The notes: generated by a model not told the origin, from the letters alone. A stretch of DNA of 64,000 bases from Gyrodactylus bullatarudis (GCA_012064415.1 SSNU01000367.1:62001-126000), one strand, 5' to 3'. Shown: positions 1-11,034, counted from the first letter of the stretch. A program made the numbers and translations.

Positions 1-427
1 TGCTCTCGCAAAAGACTTAGAGAATAAAAAATGAAGAATGTAAATTGAGATGCTGGTCGGAATAAAGTTTAAAATTTAACAAGCAGTTTCTTGAGAAACA
101 ATCTGTGTAATTTGGGTAGATGATCAAGATTAGAGATGTTAGCATTACAAGAATTTAAACTAGTTAATGAAGAGAATCAGGTTATTGAATTTAGATTATT
201 TAAAAGAATAAATTGTTGAGCACAGGATGTGAAAGGATAATTGATTTAATTCTCTTTTTTTTTAAAGAATCATTATTTTATTGTAATTTCTGTATGGTTT
301 AAATTAAAACACTGAATCTCGTCATGTAAATTTACTATTCTGGTTTTTTATCCAATTCTAGAATAAAGCAGAATAAAGGAAAATGATATTTATGGAAAAA
401 ATTAAAAGTTCTAAAGAAATTACTTAC

Positions 428-612
428 GCGAGTCTTCCATTTAGCCTTTCACCATAGTCAATTTCCTTGACAAGATTTAAAATATCTTCAATGGTCATTA
501 CAGGGGCACCTTCTTTAGGCTCTGGCTTGTAATGCGACAGACGTGGCATTTGGCCAACCGTCAAAATTACCAAGCAGAATAAGGTTAAGAGAAAAAAGAG
601 TATTCGCATCAA
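428..612 (-). CDS. Secreted peptide precursor, first coding exon (NPF/NPY-like candidate)
   Basis: The 61 complete codons begin with two Met and a hydrophobic signal peptide (about residues 1-20), with likely cleavage before a Gln. The mature part has a Pro-rich start (KPEPKEGAP), then an amphipathic stretch with hydrophobic residues spaced as in the helix of NPF/NPY peptides, ending in a Gly-Arg pair. The exon stops at a GTAAGT donor after two bases of the next codon. NPY/NPF genes are known to carry a phase-2 intron just before the C-terminal Phe/Tyr-amide, and the position here fits. Oddity: the split codon starts GC (Ala), where the family normally has Arg. The expected second exon (F-G-K-R) was not found in bases 1-427, so it may lie outside the window. 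Secretion is well supported; the family assignment is inference. Confidence 0.45.
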
Positions 613-919
613 GAGGAATGGAAGGGACTATTGAGAACAGATGCATTTAAACGAATCTACAGTAATAATTTCATCCTCAGAAATATTAACCAATAAGAGA
701 TGAGATGAAATAATTATTAAGATACACTATGAGTTATCTATTGGTTGTAAATGTATAAGCAAACGTTTCTACCTTTTTGATCATTTGCCTTATGGCGAAT
801 AAAACTAACTTATGATCACTTATTAATCATCATTCTGGATAAATAACGTGGGTTGATTTTGCTCAATTCAACCAGAAATTATTCAAAAATTTTGAAACAT
901 AATTTCTTCAAAATAATAA
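613..919. other. Upstream region of the peptide gene, nothing recognised
   Basis: AT-rich sequence 5' of the minus-strand peptide exon; any promoter or 5' UTR would lie here. I see no coding frame, repeat or clear TATA element. Confidence 0.3.
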
Positions 920-925
920 TTACTT

Positions 926-2588
926 AGTAGATTGGGACGAAATTTTGCAGAATAACTTAAATCGCCCATCGATATGAGAAAAAAAGTATTTAAATATAAT
1001 CCCACCAAATTTCGCTTCAAAATACCTTTCCATGCTTCTGGAATAAGATAAACAAAATTGGGTAAATTTTTAAATTTAAAACGCTTTTTGACCTACAGTA
1101 CGAACTGTGTACTTTATGTCAAAAATCACCCTTTTCTCTCTGCCCCTTTTTTATTAAAATAATAATATAACCTCTTTACTTATAAGTAAGCACACTTCAA
1201 TTATTGGGACTAGGTAACAAATTATACAGTTGTATTGAGAATTTTTTTCTCTTTCCAACCATCTAATATATCATATTATCTCAAACTATTAAACAAGAGA
1301 TATTGACATTTAAAATCTAATAAATTCATAACTTGGAGCGAAAAAACATTTCTCGAAAATCCTGTTTTTTCCTCTACGAAAATGGGCTTGTCTTAGTCAC
1401 AAAGTTGCACGGAGACCAGATGGGAGCATTAGTTTGCATTAATCTCTATTGTTAATTAATATCGTGAACGTCTCCACTAATATCGAGAAACTGTCCACTA
1501 ATTTCGTGAAATGGCTGTAATATAGGGCCCCATCGTCTCAAGGGAATCTTTAAGAAGCGAGAAGTTATGATTTATTTTAATAATGTCCAAAGCATTATTT
1601 ATTCTAAAGATGAATTTTAGATCATCAGCAGTATTTTAAAAAGACACCCTCAATATCCTTAGGAAGCTAAATGTCAGCGAAGCAAATATTAAAAAGAAGA
1701 GGGCCAATAGTGGAACCCTGGGGAAGCCCAGAATTTATCTTGACGAGATTGCTATTAGTGGCGTTGAAGGAAACATATTGCATCTTTTTCGATAAAAAAT
1801 ACATAGTAAGGTTTATTATGAAAGGGTTTATGTTTAATTCGATTAGTTTTTTTTAATATACGAAAATTTTAGTCTACCAAAAGCCTTGGAAATATCAAGG
1901 TAATGGATTAGTAAATAAGACGTTGATTTCAATAGGGGGAGGGAGTAATCGAGACAACTGAGCAGATTACTTGAGGTATTTCTGCTCGATACAAATCCAT
2001 GCTGAGAATAATCCGGGAAAGGCGTTGGTAAGGAGGACTTGATTTCGGAAGTTAAAAAACGGTCAATAATGGAAAGGAAAATATATAAAGATGAGATAGG
2101 ACGGAGATGGGAAAAATCAGAATATTTTTTAACTTTTGGGATTGGAATGATTTTTACTATAAGCCAGTCGTCGGGAATGAAACAATTACTAATACAATTG
2201 ATTACTAATTACAATAATAGATATTTTGATCCCATAAATATAGATTAGACTCATGTTATGAACAAATCAGAGCTACAGTATCAAAATTGTGATATTCTTT
2301 AAAAATAAGAGAAATTTCGTTTTGACCTATTGAAAAAACTATTTTAAAAGGATTGAAGTCATTTTTACAACTTTATGTAAAGAAATAATGTGAATTCAAA
2401 TTAAAATGCTAAATATAAAACAATAAAAAACGTTCTAAATTTGAAAATTTTCACAAATTTGTTTATCTTATTCCAGAAGCATGGAAAGGTATTTTGAAGC
2501 GAAATTTGGCGGGATTATATAGATTAGTTTTTTCATATCGATGGGCGATTTAAGTTTTTTGCAAAATTTCGTCTAAGTCTAGTTCTTA
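926..2588. repeat. Foldback element family F2, copy 1, with a LINE fragment inside
   Basis: About 155 bp at 930-1088 reappears inverted at about 2430-2580. Both arms carry the words GACGAAATTTTGCA, CGCCCATCGATATGA and CCATGCTTCTGGAATAAG. The same arms occur at 3778-3930 and 47843-48288, so this is a dispersed palindromic, MITE-like family. The space between the arms holds a decayed reverse transcriptase fragment and otherwise unrecognised AT-rich sequence (1090-1555). Confidence 0.7.
1555..2240 (-). pseudogene. Decayed LINE reverse transcriptase fragment
   Basis: Read on the minus strand in shifting frames, this shows RT landmarks in the correct order: YLDISKAFGRL at about 1880-1900, GLPQGSTIGP at about 1703-1735, and ADDLKF at about 1612-1630. 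Stops and frameshifts separate them, so it is dead. The order and wording match the LINE at 13411-15050, so it is probably a relative. It sits between the arms of an F2 foldback element. Confidence 0.75.
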
Positions 2589-3177
2589 GGGGTTAAAAAT
2601 AGATAATTTCGAGGAGCCGGTAGAAAAGCTACATTTAGGTTTTGGTCTGTCTAAAGTTTTCGAGTTGAAATGAATATATATTTGTTCTTTTCAACTTTCT
2701 TCAAAGAGTCTAGCTATCAACAATGAGTCTGTTCTTTTTTTGATGTTTGACAAAAGAAACTATCGTTAAATTTAGTTTTTATTTAATTCTATGAACAATA
2801 AATGTAAATGAGACATTGAAATAACTCTGAAATGCAGTAAATACAATACTGTAATAATAAATAAGCGAATAAATTTCATTTCATAAAACTTGATTCCCTA
2901 CTTTCTGTCTACCTTATAACTATATATAAAGCTTGTTGATTTTAGTGGAAATTATTTGTTATGTATTAATGAAAGAAAAGAATGATTCTGGCATAAATTC
3001 AATCAGATAGAAATAAAAAAGAAGTTGACTTGTACAATGCAGTATTTTTCAAATAAAATGTTAACTCTCATGAGATTTTCGATAAGTTTTTTTCTTTCTG
3101 TACAGTAAAATTCGATGATTGCCAAAGTAGAAAAAGTTATTCAATCCCAATTAGAAAATTAAGATTATTGGCATAAA
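2589..3177. other. Intergenic, nothing recognised
   Basis: AT-rich sequence without an open frame of note, RNA motif or repeat that I could match elsewhere in the window. Confidence 0.3.
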
Positions 3178-3400
3178 AGTAAAGTTAGTTGACATGAAGA
3201 TGAGAATTTACTATTTTTACAAAAAACTCGATATTTTCCTCCGGATTCACAGAAAAAGAATAATTTTTTTGAATTCTAAAACGGAATTAGCTAATAAGAT
3301 GAGGATATTCGAATAAATTCCGAAAAAAACTCAATCTGGCCAAAATCTGGCCGTTTTTCGAATTTTGAAAATGTACAAAATTTCAACTTTAAGTTTATAT
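3178..3400. repeat. Foldback family F1, partial copy
   Basis: Begins with the F1 terminal word AAAGTTAGTTGACATGAAGA followed by GAGAATTTACTATTTTTAC, and continues with the same sequence as the 38146-38471 copy (AATCTGGCC...CCGTTTTT). Only one terminus is clear. Confidence 0.55.
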
Positions 3401-3774
3401 TTTCTTAAATTCAATCGAGTATCGGTTAAAGCCATATACAGTATTTAAATTCGAAGTGTTCGGAGTGTATTAATTCTTCAAACGCGGAATGGTTAGAGAA
3501 AGCCAAATTTTTTTATTTCTCCCATCTCTAATCTCAATTTAGAGATAACCGAAAACTTGGCCTTTTTCCTATAAAATAATATGCTTTCGAGTTAATTCTG
3601 AAATCCTGAAAATGTTCTAGGATTTATTCAATTCTATTGGAAAATTAAGATAGTTTTGAATAGTTTTTGTGACATTTCGAATGAAAACAGGGATTATAGG
3701 AACAATTTAAAAGGAGTTTTTTATCATAATTTTGAGCCAAATAGTTCTTCAGGAAGCTGCTTGGCATATATTGT

Positions 3775-3960
3775 CTATTAGACTTGGACGAAATTTTGTA
3801 AAATTACTAAAATCGCCCATCGACATGATAAATTTTTCTTCAAGTATTTTTATATTATTCCACCAAATTTCGCTTGAAAAATACATAAGATGAACAGAAT
3901 TGTGAAACTTTTCAAATTAAAAATGTATATCGGCCGATAAAAATTATAATACATTCATGA
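3775..3960. repeat. Foldback family F2, solo arm
   Basis: Contains TTGGACGAAATTTTGTAAAA, CGCCCATCGACATGA and CCACCAAATTTCGCTT, matching one arm of the F2 copies at 926-2588 and 47843-48288. The inverted partner is missing. Confidence 0.6.
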
Positions 3961-4181
3961 AAAATAAGGGAAATTTAATTTTCAACTATTGAAAAAACAA
4001 TTTTAATCTAATTTTCAAAATTCCTAAAATTTAGGTCATCAATCTGACACAAAATGTGTGTAAATTTTTTGATTTCAAAAATGCCTTAATTCTTACTTTT
4101 CAACTTCCAGAGATTTGAAGCGGATAAATACTGAGATTCAGCATTAGACAAAATATTTGAATTTGGCAAAAGAAATTTTAC

Positions 4182-4235
4182 CCGGTGTGGCGCAGTGGTA
4201 TCTCTCTCATTCGGACCCTCGTACTCAGGATCCTT
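4182..4235 (+). repeat. tRNA-derived SINE, 5' fragment
   Basis: CCGGTGTGGCGCAGTGGTAT carries a polymerase III A-box-like core (TGGCGCAGTGG) and matches the head of the longer SINE at 10504-10673. It breaks off after the anticodon-like region, so the B box is absent. Confidence 0.55.
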
Positions 4236-4400
4236 TTATGTTCAATAAAATTTAACCTTGTATATGTGATATAAACGTTTGAACTGAACAGTCAACTGAT
4301 TTCTTTTTGTCCTGCTTGAGATTCCTGATCTCTGCAAATATATTATCATTTTGCTGACTAATGTCTTGCATTTTGTAGGTAGAAGACGAAAATAGATTCT

Positions 4401-4444
4401 GGGTGAATATGAGCTCTTTATTTTCGTCGGTTCTCATCAGACCC
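4401..4444 (-). ncRNA. Minimal hammerhead ribozyme (Penelope type)
   Basis: Read 5'-3' on the minus strand: stem I strand GGGT, core CTGATGA, short stem II segment GAACCGAC, core GAA, stem III AATA...TATT enclosing the palindrome GAGCTC, cleavage base C, and closing stem I strand ACCC. All core bases are intact. Penelope-like elements are known to carry such minimal hammerheads in their flanking repeats. The upstream partner of the stem II segment (GTCGGT in the 18845 copy) is absent here. Confidence 0.8.
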
Positions 4445-5647
4445 TACACACTGTGGTTGTGAATTCTTTTTAATGAAGGCTTCAGGGTAGCCACTCTTGA
4501 TGAATATCTGTTTTAGGATTTGACGTTCTTCTTCCTGGAGGTTAGGGGAGACTAATCTTCTAATCTTCAGGAACTCACTGCTTACCAGGCCTCTTTTGGT
4601 TTCAATAGGTGAAAAGCTTGCGAACGGTAAGAACTGCGTGGGGATTCCTGGTTTACGGTACATTCGGGTAACGAACTTGTCATCCTCCCTTTGTATCAGG
4701 ACGTCCAGGAAGTGCAGGGTCTGGTCATTCTCCGTTTCCATTGTGAATTGTACGTTTTCATGTGATTGATTGAAATAGTCGAGGATCATTTTTGGCTCCT
4801 GGTTTTCATTGATTATGAGGAACGTGTCGTCCATGTACCTGCAGTAAAGTCGGCATTCTCCTATTATATCGGACATGAACCCTCTTTCGAGCGATGCTAG
4901 GAATATATCTGCAAGGATTGGTCCCAATGGGGTTCCCATTGCAACTCCATCTTTCTGTCGAAAGAATGCCCCGTCGAAAACTAGGTTGATGTTTTGGACT
5001 GTCATCCTGATAATTTCACATATCACGTTGGCGGGAATTGGGGACATGTCTTCGCTTGTTCTTTGTAATAGGTCAGGTTTCTCACTGAGAGTTGAATTGA
5101 TGAAATTTACTGTTTCATTGAGTGGGAAGTTCGAGAATAGGGACTCTACATCATACGACACCATTTTTCCTCCGCAGGGTACTTGCGTCTCGAGTCTATT
5201 TAAAAAATCATATGAATTAGTAACTGAGTGTGGGCAGAGATAATTTCTCAAGGGTTTGAGGAGTTTGGCAAGCCACTTGACCAGTCCATGCTGAGGGCTA
5301 GGAGTCATGTCGAGAATAGGTCTAAACTTTAGGTCATCCGTTCCTTTGTGTATCTTGGGGAGTAGGTACAACTGGCTCACACCTGGACTTGGTGGCTCGA
5401 GATTATATGCCTGTTTCTCCGATATATATTTGTTGTCTTTGAGGAATTCAATTTTGCGTTTTACAGCTGTGTGGAAGTTCTTGGCTCTGGCTTGCACTTT
5501 CGGGGGTTGCATTGGGATGAACTTTGTTCTGTCACTGAGGAGGAGCCGGCCTTCCCTGTAATATTCTTCGGTGTTGATTATCGCGATTCCGGTGCCTTTG
5601 TCTAGGGAGGTTAGTAGAACGTTTGGATTATCTCTTAGGTATTTCAA
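4418..5647 (-). CDS. Penelope-like reverse transcriptase
   Basis: The frame has 409 residues, with the motifs of the telomerase-like Penelope RT in order: SLDKGTGIAI near the N-terminus; LYLLPKIHKG; FRPILD; MVSYDVESLFSNFPL (first catalytic Asp); QKDGVAMGTPLGPILADIF; CRYMDDTFLI (the YxDD catalytic pair); and LHFLDVLI. No stop lies within the domain, so it is a fairly young copy. Intact family members are longer: the N-terminal part is truncated here, and the C-terminal GIY-YIG endonuclease is missing. The last dozen residues are translated from the hammerhead ribozyme itself, so the normal C-terminus has been deleted or the frame is a chimera. No host role is expected. Confidence 0.9.
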   Translation of the reverse strand: MKYLRDNPNVLLTSLDKGTGIAIINTEEYYREGRLLLSDRTKFIPMQPPKVQARAKNFHTAVKRKIEFLKDNKYISEKQAYNLEPPSPGVSQLYLLPKIHKGTDDLKFRPILDMTPSPQHGLVKWLAKLLKPLRNYLCPHSVTNSYDFLNRLETQVPCGGKMVSYDVESLFSNFPLNETVNFINSTLSEKPDLLQRTSEDMSPIPANVICEIIRMTVQNINLVFDGAFFRQKDGVAMGTPLGPILADIFLASLERGFMSDIIGECRLYCRYMDDTFLIINENQEPKMILDYFNQSHENVQFTMETENDQTLHFLDVLIQREDDKFVTRMYRKPGIPTQFLPFASFSPIETKRGLVSSEFLKIRRLVSPNLQEEERQILKQIFIKSGYPEAFIKKNSQPQCVGSDENRRK

Positions 5648-5712
5648 GGCCTGGTAGTGTTCTTTAGGTAGTGTTTTCTACCTACAAAATGCAAGACATT
5701 AGTCAGCAAAAT

Positions 5713-6714
5713 GATTTCTTTTTGAACAGCTGATATTAAAAGTGGTCGTTGAACCGGATTCTGCTGCATTGGGTTGGCGTGCTGCCTGCACTAGCTTGGG
5801 GATCAAGATCAGTTTGAACTTTATTAAAACCTCAGATCACCTTTTATAATTATATTTTTTTGTATCATATGGTTTAATTTCAGCTTAATTATTATTATGG
5901 GAAATCGAACCATCTGAGATTTTTAATGATCACTTTGGAAAATTAATCAAAATCTAACTTTTTGTTTAAACGGTGGGTCTTTAGGAATTTTTATGGTGAA
6001 ATTCGATTTCTTTATTTAATGTTGAGCTCAAAAGAAAGCGGTAAAATCGAGTTGTTTGTTTTGTCAGCACCAAAATTGAAGGAAAGCTGAATTCTCATTT
6101 TTTAAACTAATAATCTGAATATCAAAGTATCCTCCTTATTCTTGGATTCTTATCAAAACTATTGAGATTTCTGTTTATATCAATCAAATTTATCACCAAG
6201 TTCTCATTACTCTGTAAATAGTAATGAATTCATGAACAAATTACCATCCATCACTAATTGGATAGGAAATATTCGAGCAACAAGTGATTATCTTGATGTG
6301 CAAATAAATCACACTTCATTAGATATACATTAGATTTATAATTATAATTATTCTTAAGGGAAAAGATTATTAATAATTATTAATATTATTTAAAATCTAA
6401 AAAATACGAGTTAATGTACTAGTTGAATGTTACTTGTCTATTATTTTGTTGCACTTGAGTGATTAGAGCCTTGAAAATAGTAGCTAAAAAAAAGATTCAT
6501 CATCACAAGTATTTAAACGATTGGTCCATATTTCAAGAACCAGTCAAATATCGTCAATTGCATCTGATTTCAAGTTACTTGTTTAAAAAATTAACAGGTT
6601 ATCTTAGTAGCTTATAATTCCAGACGTTAGGGTCCTAAGATACTTTTGGACACGTTATCATCATTTTTTAAGCCATACAACTTTATGTGCAAAATAGTAA
6701 TTTTTGAGCCTCTG
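5713..6714. other. Intergenic, nothing recognised
   Basis: AT-rich sequence upstream of Penelope copy 1. I see no coding frame or repeat that I can name. Confidence 0.3.
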
Positions 6715-7270
6715 ATGATAAAGCTAATTAATATGAAGATGGGAATTTATGATTTTTACAAAATTTTTTGAACTTTCAGTTGAAAATTTTTGTTGATTTC
6801 AATGTGAGAGAGTGATCAAAAGTTGATTTTTAGAATCACAATAGGACAAAGAAACCGATGATCATAATAAAATTTTCGATAAACTCGGAATTTTTCTGGG
6901 ATCTTGAAATATCAAATTTCATCGACTTTCAAGTAGGGAAAATAATGAAGAGATCAAAATTTGATTTTGACACGATTATGGGGTGATACTTGAAACCAAA
7001 TTCAGCATATTTGATTTCTTTGACTAATTATGATCCTAAAAATCAACTTTTGATCACTCTCTCACATTGAAATCAACAAAAATTGTCAACTCAGAGTTCG
7101 AAAAAATGGGAATTTGGCGCTACTTCAAAATTTAAAATTTGCCGTATTTTCCTTAAAAATAGATTTTTTATGAATTTTTTTTCTCCGTATCGTAAAATAG
7201 GGCCTCATGATCTGGATTCCAAAATTTCTTGATAAAAAAATAAGAATTTTGTATAAAACTTCAGTATAAG
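6715..7270. repeat. Foldback family F1, near full-length decayed copy
   Basis: Starts AAGCTAATTAATATGAAGAT. The words GTTGATTTCAATGTGAGAGA and TGATCAAAAGTTGATTTTTA near 6795-6830 return inverted at about 7030-7080. The right side ends in the inverted pieces of the F1 terminus (GATCATGAGGCCC and TTGATCAAGA types). Internal rearrangement has shortened the left arm. Confidence 0.65.
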
Positions 7271-7934
7271 TCGTATACGTCTAACGTTGATCTCATTTGT
7301 TGGTATGTAAATTAAGTAACTTGATTGTTTGAAATATCTGAAATCAACAAAAAATTAGGCCTAAACGTTGTGGAAATTCACGTAATTTCAGAATATCAAA
7401 AGTAGCAAAATTTTTTTCCAGAAATATATATATATTTTACATTATGGAATTCAAAAAATATTATTGATCCTAACTATTCGTTGGAAATTAAAAAAAACTC
7501 TCATAATGTCATATTTGGTGTTAATTTTTTCTCGCGCTTTCATTGGTCGGATAGAAATTTGACTAAACTCGATATTCAATTGGTTTATTTAGTTTAGCAC
7601 AAAGCTGAGAAAGGGATTTTCTCGTTCATCTTATCCGATTGATTTATAATCCACTTTCTAAAGAAGAAAAGGGGAATTAATTACTTGTCTATTGTTGAAA
7701 TTGTTAAAATATTTGATGAACAGATTTTAAATATTCCGCTTTTAGAAACCAGAATTGAATTTCCTCTATCGCTATTTCCTACTCTTAAACAAATCTCGTG
7801 ATATTTTATCATATCAAATAATTAATAATATTTTTATTTTATGAAGAATTCAAAACCTTGAATGATGCATTGATTGGTATGGCATGCTTAAAAAATTCAT
7901 CGAAAATCCTCTACAGGTTTTTCAATCATCTCAG

Positions 7935-8260
7935 ATATACACCTAGTTAATATGAAGACGGGAATTTATGATTTTCACAAAATTCTTATTTTTTTCATCA
8001 AGAAATCGAATTTGATCAAGATCATGAGGCCCTCTTTCAGAAAAAAATCAATTTTTAAGGAAATTACGGCAAATTTGAAATCTTGAAGTAGCGCCAAATT
8101 CCCATTTTTTCGAACTCTGAGTTGAAAATTTTAATAAATCGCCATTTTTCAGGGATCTTGAAATATCAAATTTCATCGATTTCAAGTAGGGAAAATGGTA
8201 AAAAATCAAAATTTAATTTTGAAACGATTATGGGCCAAATTTTTTTCGAAATTTTTTATC
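7935..8260. repeat. Foldback family F1, partial copy
   Basis: Left terminus CTAGTTAATATGAAGACGGG, followed by ATCAAGATCATGAGGCCCTC, GGAAATTACGGCAAATTTGA and TAGCGCCAAATTCCC. These are the same words, in the same order, that form the right arm of the 6715-7270 copy in inverse. Confidence 0.65.
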
Positions 8261-8924
8261 ACTTTTTTTGTACACAGACTTTACTATAATCCTTTCTGTG
8301 TCGAGACTATTTTAAAATTTTTCATATAATTATATGTTGCCATGAAAATATTAGATTATTTGGCAAAAAAATTACAGGGCGTGTCACTTTTATTTGGTAT
8401 CTGGTCTCAGAATCTCTGAATAGTATTCAGTTTCGGAGATATTCACAAAATACGAAAATTTCGAATTATCCCAAACTGGAGTTTCTAATTGATGAAAATC
8501 ATAACCAGTATTAAAATCAAATAGTGGGCATCAATTCAAAATTGGTCAAAACTAAAGAGCACAGAATAGGTCAATTAAAGATTTAAAGAAAATTATATTA
8601 CAATACTCAAAATCAATCAAATTAGATTTTCTCGATAATCATAAATCCCAGAATTTATTTGAGTGATAATGCCTAAAATGTTTGATATCGAAAATTGAAA
8701 TGATGATTTCATTAGATAAACGAATTTTTTTTACTTTGCAACTAATCAGCTGAAACTATCAATTTGAATACTCTCAAATGATTGTTATAACAAACAAGAT
8801 AATTAGATCTTGTGATTTATATTATTTTGCAGGATTCTACGCTCGATCAAACGAAACTGGTACTGCTGTTTGATATGGAAATTATCATATACTCAAAAAC
8901 CCTTGAAAAAACTATTTTTATATA
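8261..8924. other. Intergenic, nothing recognised
   Basis: AT-rich sequence between two F1 copies. No frame, RNA motif or matched repeat seen. Confidence 0.3.
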
Positions 8925-9060
8925 AAGTTGGTTGATATGAAGTTGGGATTCAACGATTTTAACAGAAATGTCGATTTTTCATCAAGAATTCGAATTTGTT
9001 AAAGATTTTTTGGAATCCTACTCATGTTGCCCACTTTTACCAGTTGAAGAAAAAAATCCT
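8925..9060. repeat. Foldback family F1, terminal fragment
   Basis: AAAGTTGGTTGATATGAAGT followed by a TTTTTCATCAAGAATTCGAA-type sequence: one F1 terminus only, abutting the Penelope fragment that follows. Confidence 0.5.
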
Positions 9061-9126
9061 AAAGAAATTACTATTATTTGGTTCTGAACTCATGAGGGAA
9101 GGTTAGAGAAAACGGACGTATATTAT

Positions 9127-9174
9127 AGTGATTAACGTTATATTTCGCCAGGTCTCTTCAGACTCTACCCTGGT
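9127..9174 (-). ncRNA. Minimal hammerhead ribozyme (Penelope type)
   Basis: Minus strand: CCAGG, GUAGAGU, core CUGAAGA (fits CUGANGA), stem II segment GACCUGGC, core GAA, palindromic stem III around UAACGUUA, cleavage base C, then ACU. Stem I is three pairs (AGU/ACU). The upstream CCAGG is complementary to CCUGG of the stem II segment. Confidence 0.7.
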
Positions 9175-9701
9175 TAACATATAAGTACTATCACAATGCG
9201 AAATTTTTGTGCACTTCCATTGGTTGAGCTGATTGTAAATCGTATCGAAGAAGTCAGGGGGGGCATCACTTCTCATTTCACTTTTTGCCTCTTAAGGAAT
9301 GCATCAATTTGTAACTGACCAGTGGAACTTCTTCTTTTTCGTTTATTCGCTGAGCGTTTTTCGTTCTTTCTCTTCTCGCTAATTACAGGTTGGCTTGTAA
9401 TTTGATAATTATAATTATCAACTGTTGTTGACTTCTCTTTAGTTTCAATTATTACCAACTCTGAACCTGTTGCTGGGGCGGAACTCTGGATATTAACAAT
9501 TTGATTATCGGCTACAGCCAACTTCTCATTATTTTCACTTCTATCTATTTGAGTTGAGCTTAAGCGAGGGGTGGGGCATTTGGTTTCAGAATGTTGCTAA
9601 TTTTTGTCAGCTGTTTACTTTTTATATGAACATCCCGACCTTTGAAACCAAGTTTGATGCTAAGATTTTCTGTACACAAAGATCTGGCTTCCATTTCGTA
9701 A

Positions 9702-10055
9702 TTAGTGGCCTTCTGCGCTGTTCAGCATAGATTCTCTCACACGACAGGGGGCACTTGGATCGACTTGATATAGAATTTTGAAGTTAGACTCATCTGCGAC
9801 GTGCCCTGTTTCCTTCAGATGATTCTGTATCGCACTTTTGTGTTTTGGCCTCAAATGTTCGCTGACTCTTTCACCGAGTGTTCGAGTTGTTTGGCCAATA
9901 TATTCTGAGCCACATGAACATTTGAAATGGTAGATGACTCCTTTTCTTTTGAGTTTAGGTATTTGATCTTTGTTCCGACCATTGAGCAGTTTGGTTGACC
10001 ATTGGACAATTTTGAGTTTCATGCCTGGAAATGTTCTCTTGGTCACGTTCGTCAA
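9702..10055 (-). pseudogene. GIY-YIG endonuclease domain of a Penelope-like element
   Basis: The 117-residue frame contains KGVIYHFKCSCGSEYIGQT, the GVIYxFxC...YIGQT form of the GIY-YIG motif, followed by TRTLGERVSEH with the conserved Arg, and HLKETGH. This is the usual C-terminal nuclease of Penelope-like elements, which nicks target DNA. The frame closes at 9702. The next frame continues with coding-like sequence (EMEARSLCTENLSIKLGF) down to about 9545, so a frameshift has probably cut the protein. A further open stretch at 9273-9521 encodes a very basic tail (KRKNEKRSANKRKRR). Confidence 0.8.
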
Positions 10056-10094
10056 TTTACTTCTCAGGATTGCATGGCATGTATCACCTTTAAA

Positions 10095-10500
10095 AAAATT
10101 ATTGTTATGAAAAATATGGCCATTTTTAAATTTCGATTTGGCGCCAAAATCCCATATTTTGAACTTTAAGCTGAAAATTTTTATTGATTTGAAAGTTGGA
10201 GGCTGATCAAAAGAGGTTTTTCATTATGAAGATTAGACAGGAAAGCTGACTAGCACCGTCAAATTACCAACAGTTATCCCATTCTCGAGATATTTTGAGT
10301 TATAGAAATTTCATTGATTATCAACTAGTGAAAATGATTAAAAAATCGAACTTTAGGTCCCAAACGATAATAAGGCTATGCATCAGATAAGATTCAGTTG
10401 AATTGATTTTCTTGTCTTATTCTGATCTTGAAAAACCTCTTTTGATCACCATCCAACTTTCAAATCAATAAAAATTTTCAGCTCGAAAAAGTTTTGAAAT
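10095..10500. repeat. Foldback family F1, internal palindrome
   Basis: TTTTTATTGATTTGAAAGTT and GATCAAAAGAGGTTTTTCA at about 10170-10222 return inverted at 10432-10480, with arms of about 60 bp. Flanked by the GGCGCCAAAATCCCAT word of F1. Confidence 0.6.
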
Positions 10501-10503
10501 CTC

Positions 10504-10673
10504 CAGTTTTTTTTTTGAAATTGAAACATTTATATTTATTTATAGAATTGATTTGTACAAATAACGGAACAGGGAATGAGTGTTCAATGTGCCCGGTGTG
10601 GGAGGGTTTGAACCTAGGACCGAGAGTAAGAGGATCCGAATGAGAGGTGAGAGAGATACCACTACGCAAAGCG
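10504..10673 (-). repeat. tRNA-derived SINE
   Basis: Minus strand: head TTTGCGTAGTGGTATC (A box), then GGTTCAAACCC (B box) and CACACCGGGC, whose complement GGTGTGG opens the related copy at 4182, so the two ends close as a tRNA acceptor stem. About 100 bp of unrelated tail follows and ends in a run of about ten A. This is the classic tRNA-headed, poly(A)-tailed SINE layout, presumably moved by a LINE. Confidence 0.75.
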
Positions 10674-10675
10674 GA

Positions 10676-11034
10676 TATCTCCGAAACTGAATAGTATTAC
10701 AAATTCTAAAACCAGATTTAGAATCTGGATCTTATTTGCTTTTTAAAATTTTCTATACGTCATGAGTCAAAAACTGTAATGAATGAAAATAGAGCTACCA
10801 AAATCCAGCGCTCGGATAAGAAGTACACGTTGTACATATCTGGATTGAATAAATCAAATTCTTTAATAATTTTTATTAAAATACAAATAAATCAGCATGG
10901 TTTGTAACAACATGATAGAATAAAACAGATCAATATTTCAAAAAAGTGTCGTGTGAAAATAAAAGATTCCTTGCCCCTTAATTATAAGAATATAAAAGAA
11001 AATTTATTTATTTTTCTTCAGACAAAAAATGAAG
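10676..11034. other. Intergenic, nothing recognised
   Basis: AT-rich, without frame or matched repeat. Confidence 0.3.

Larger units (their letters stand above)
4299..5712 (-). mobile_element. Penelope-like element, copy 1
   Basis: Minus-strand order: a small inverted piece of the element's own 5' leader (5683-5712), a reverse transcriptase frame, a hammerhead ribozyme (4401-4444), then a leader containing a start codon and MQDISQQNDNIF (about 4376-4300). The same hammerhead plus leader recurs at 18755-18897. Hammerhead plus leader repeated after the gene is the pseudo-LTR layout known for Penelope-like elements, and inverted 5' scraps are also typical of them. No GIY-YIG domain lies between the RT and the ribozyme. 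Confidence 0.85.
9070..10080 (-). mobile_element. Penelope-like element, copy 2 (3' part)
   Basis: Minus-strand order: GIY-YIG endonuclease (10055-9702), a basic tail region (9700-9273), then a hammerhead ribozyme (9174-9127). The tail's words (ATCCATCCATTAGTAACTGA-like, CTCTAAACTCATAAGGAAG-like) recur beside the ribozymes at 45390-45700 and 54735-55215, which defines the 3' part of this family. The RT half is absent. Confidence 0.8.

Noticed and set aside
4875..5561. Plus-strand frames of 122 and 84 codons
   Set aside because: They are antisense shadows of the Penelope reverse transcriptase.
10575..10673. A functional tRNA gene
   Set aside because: A and B boxes are present, but the anticodon arm does not fold and a poly(A)-ended tail follows; it is a SINE.
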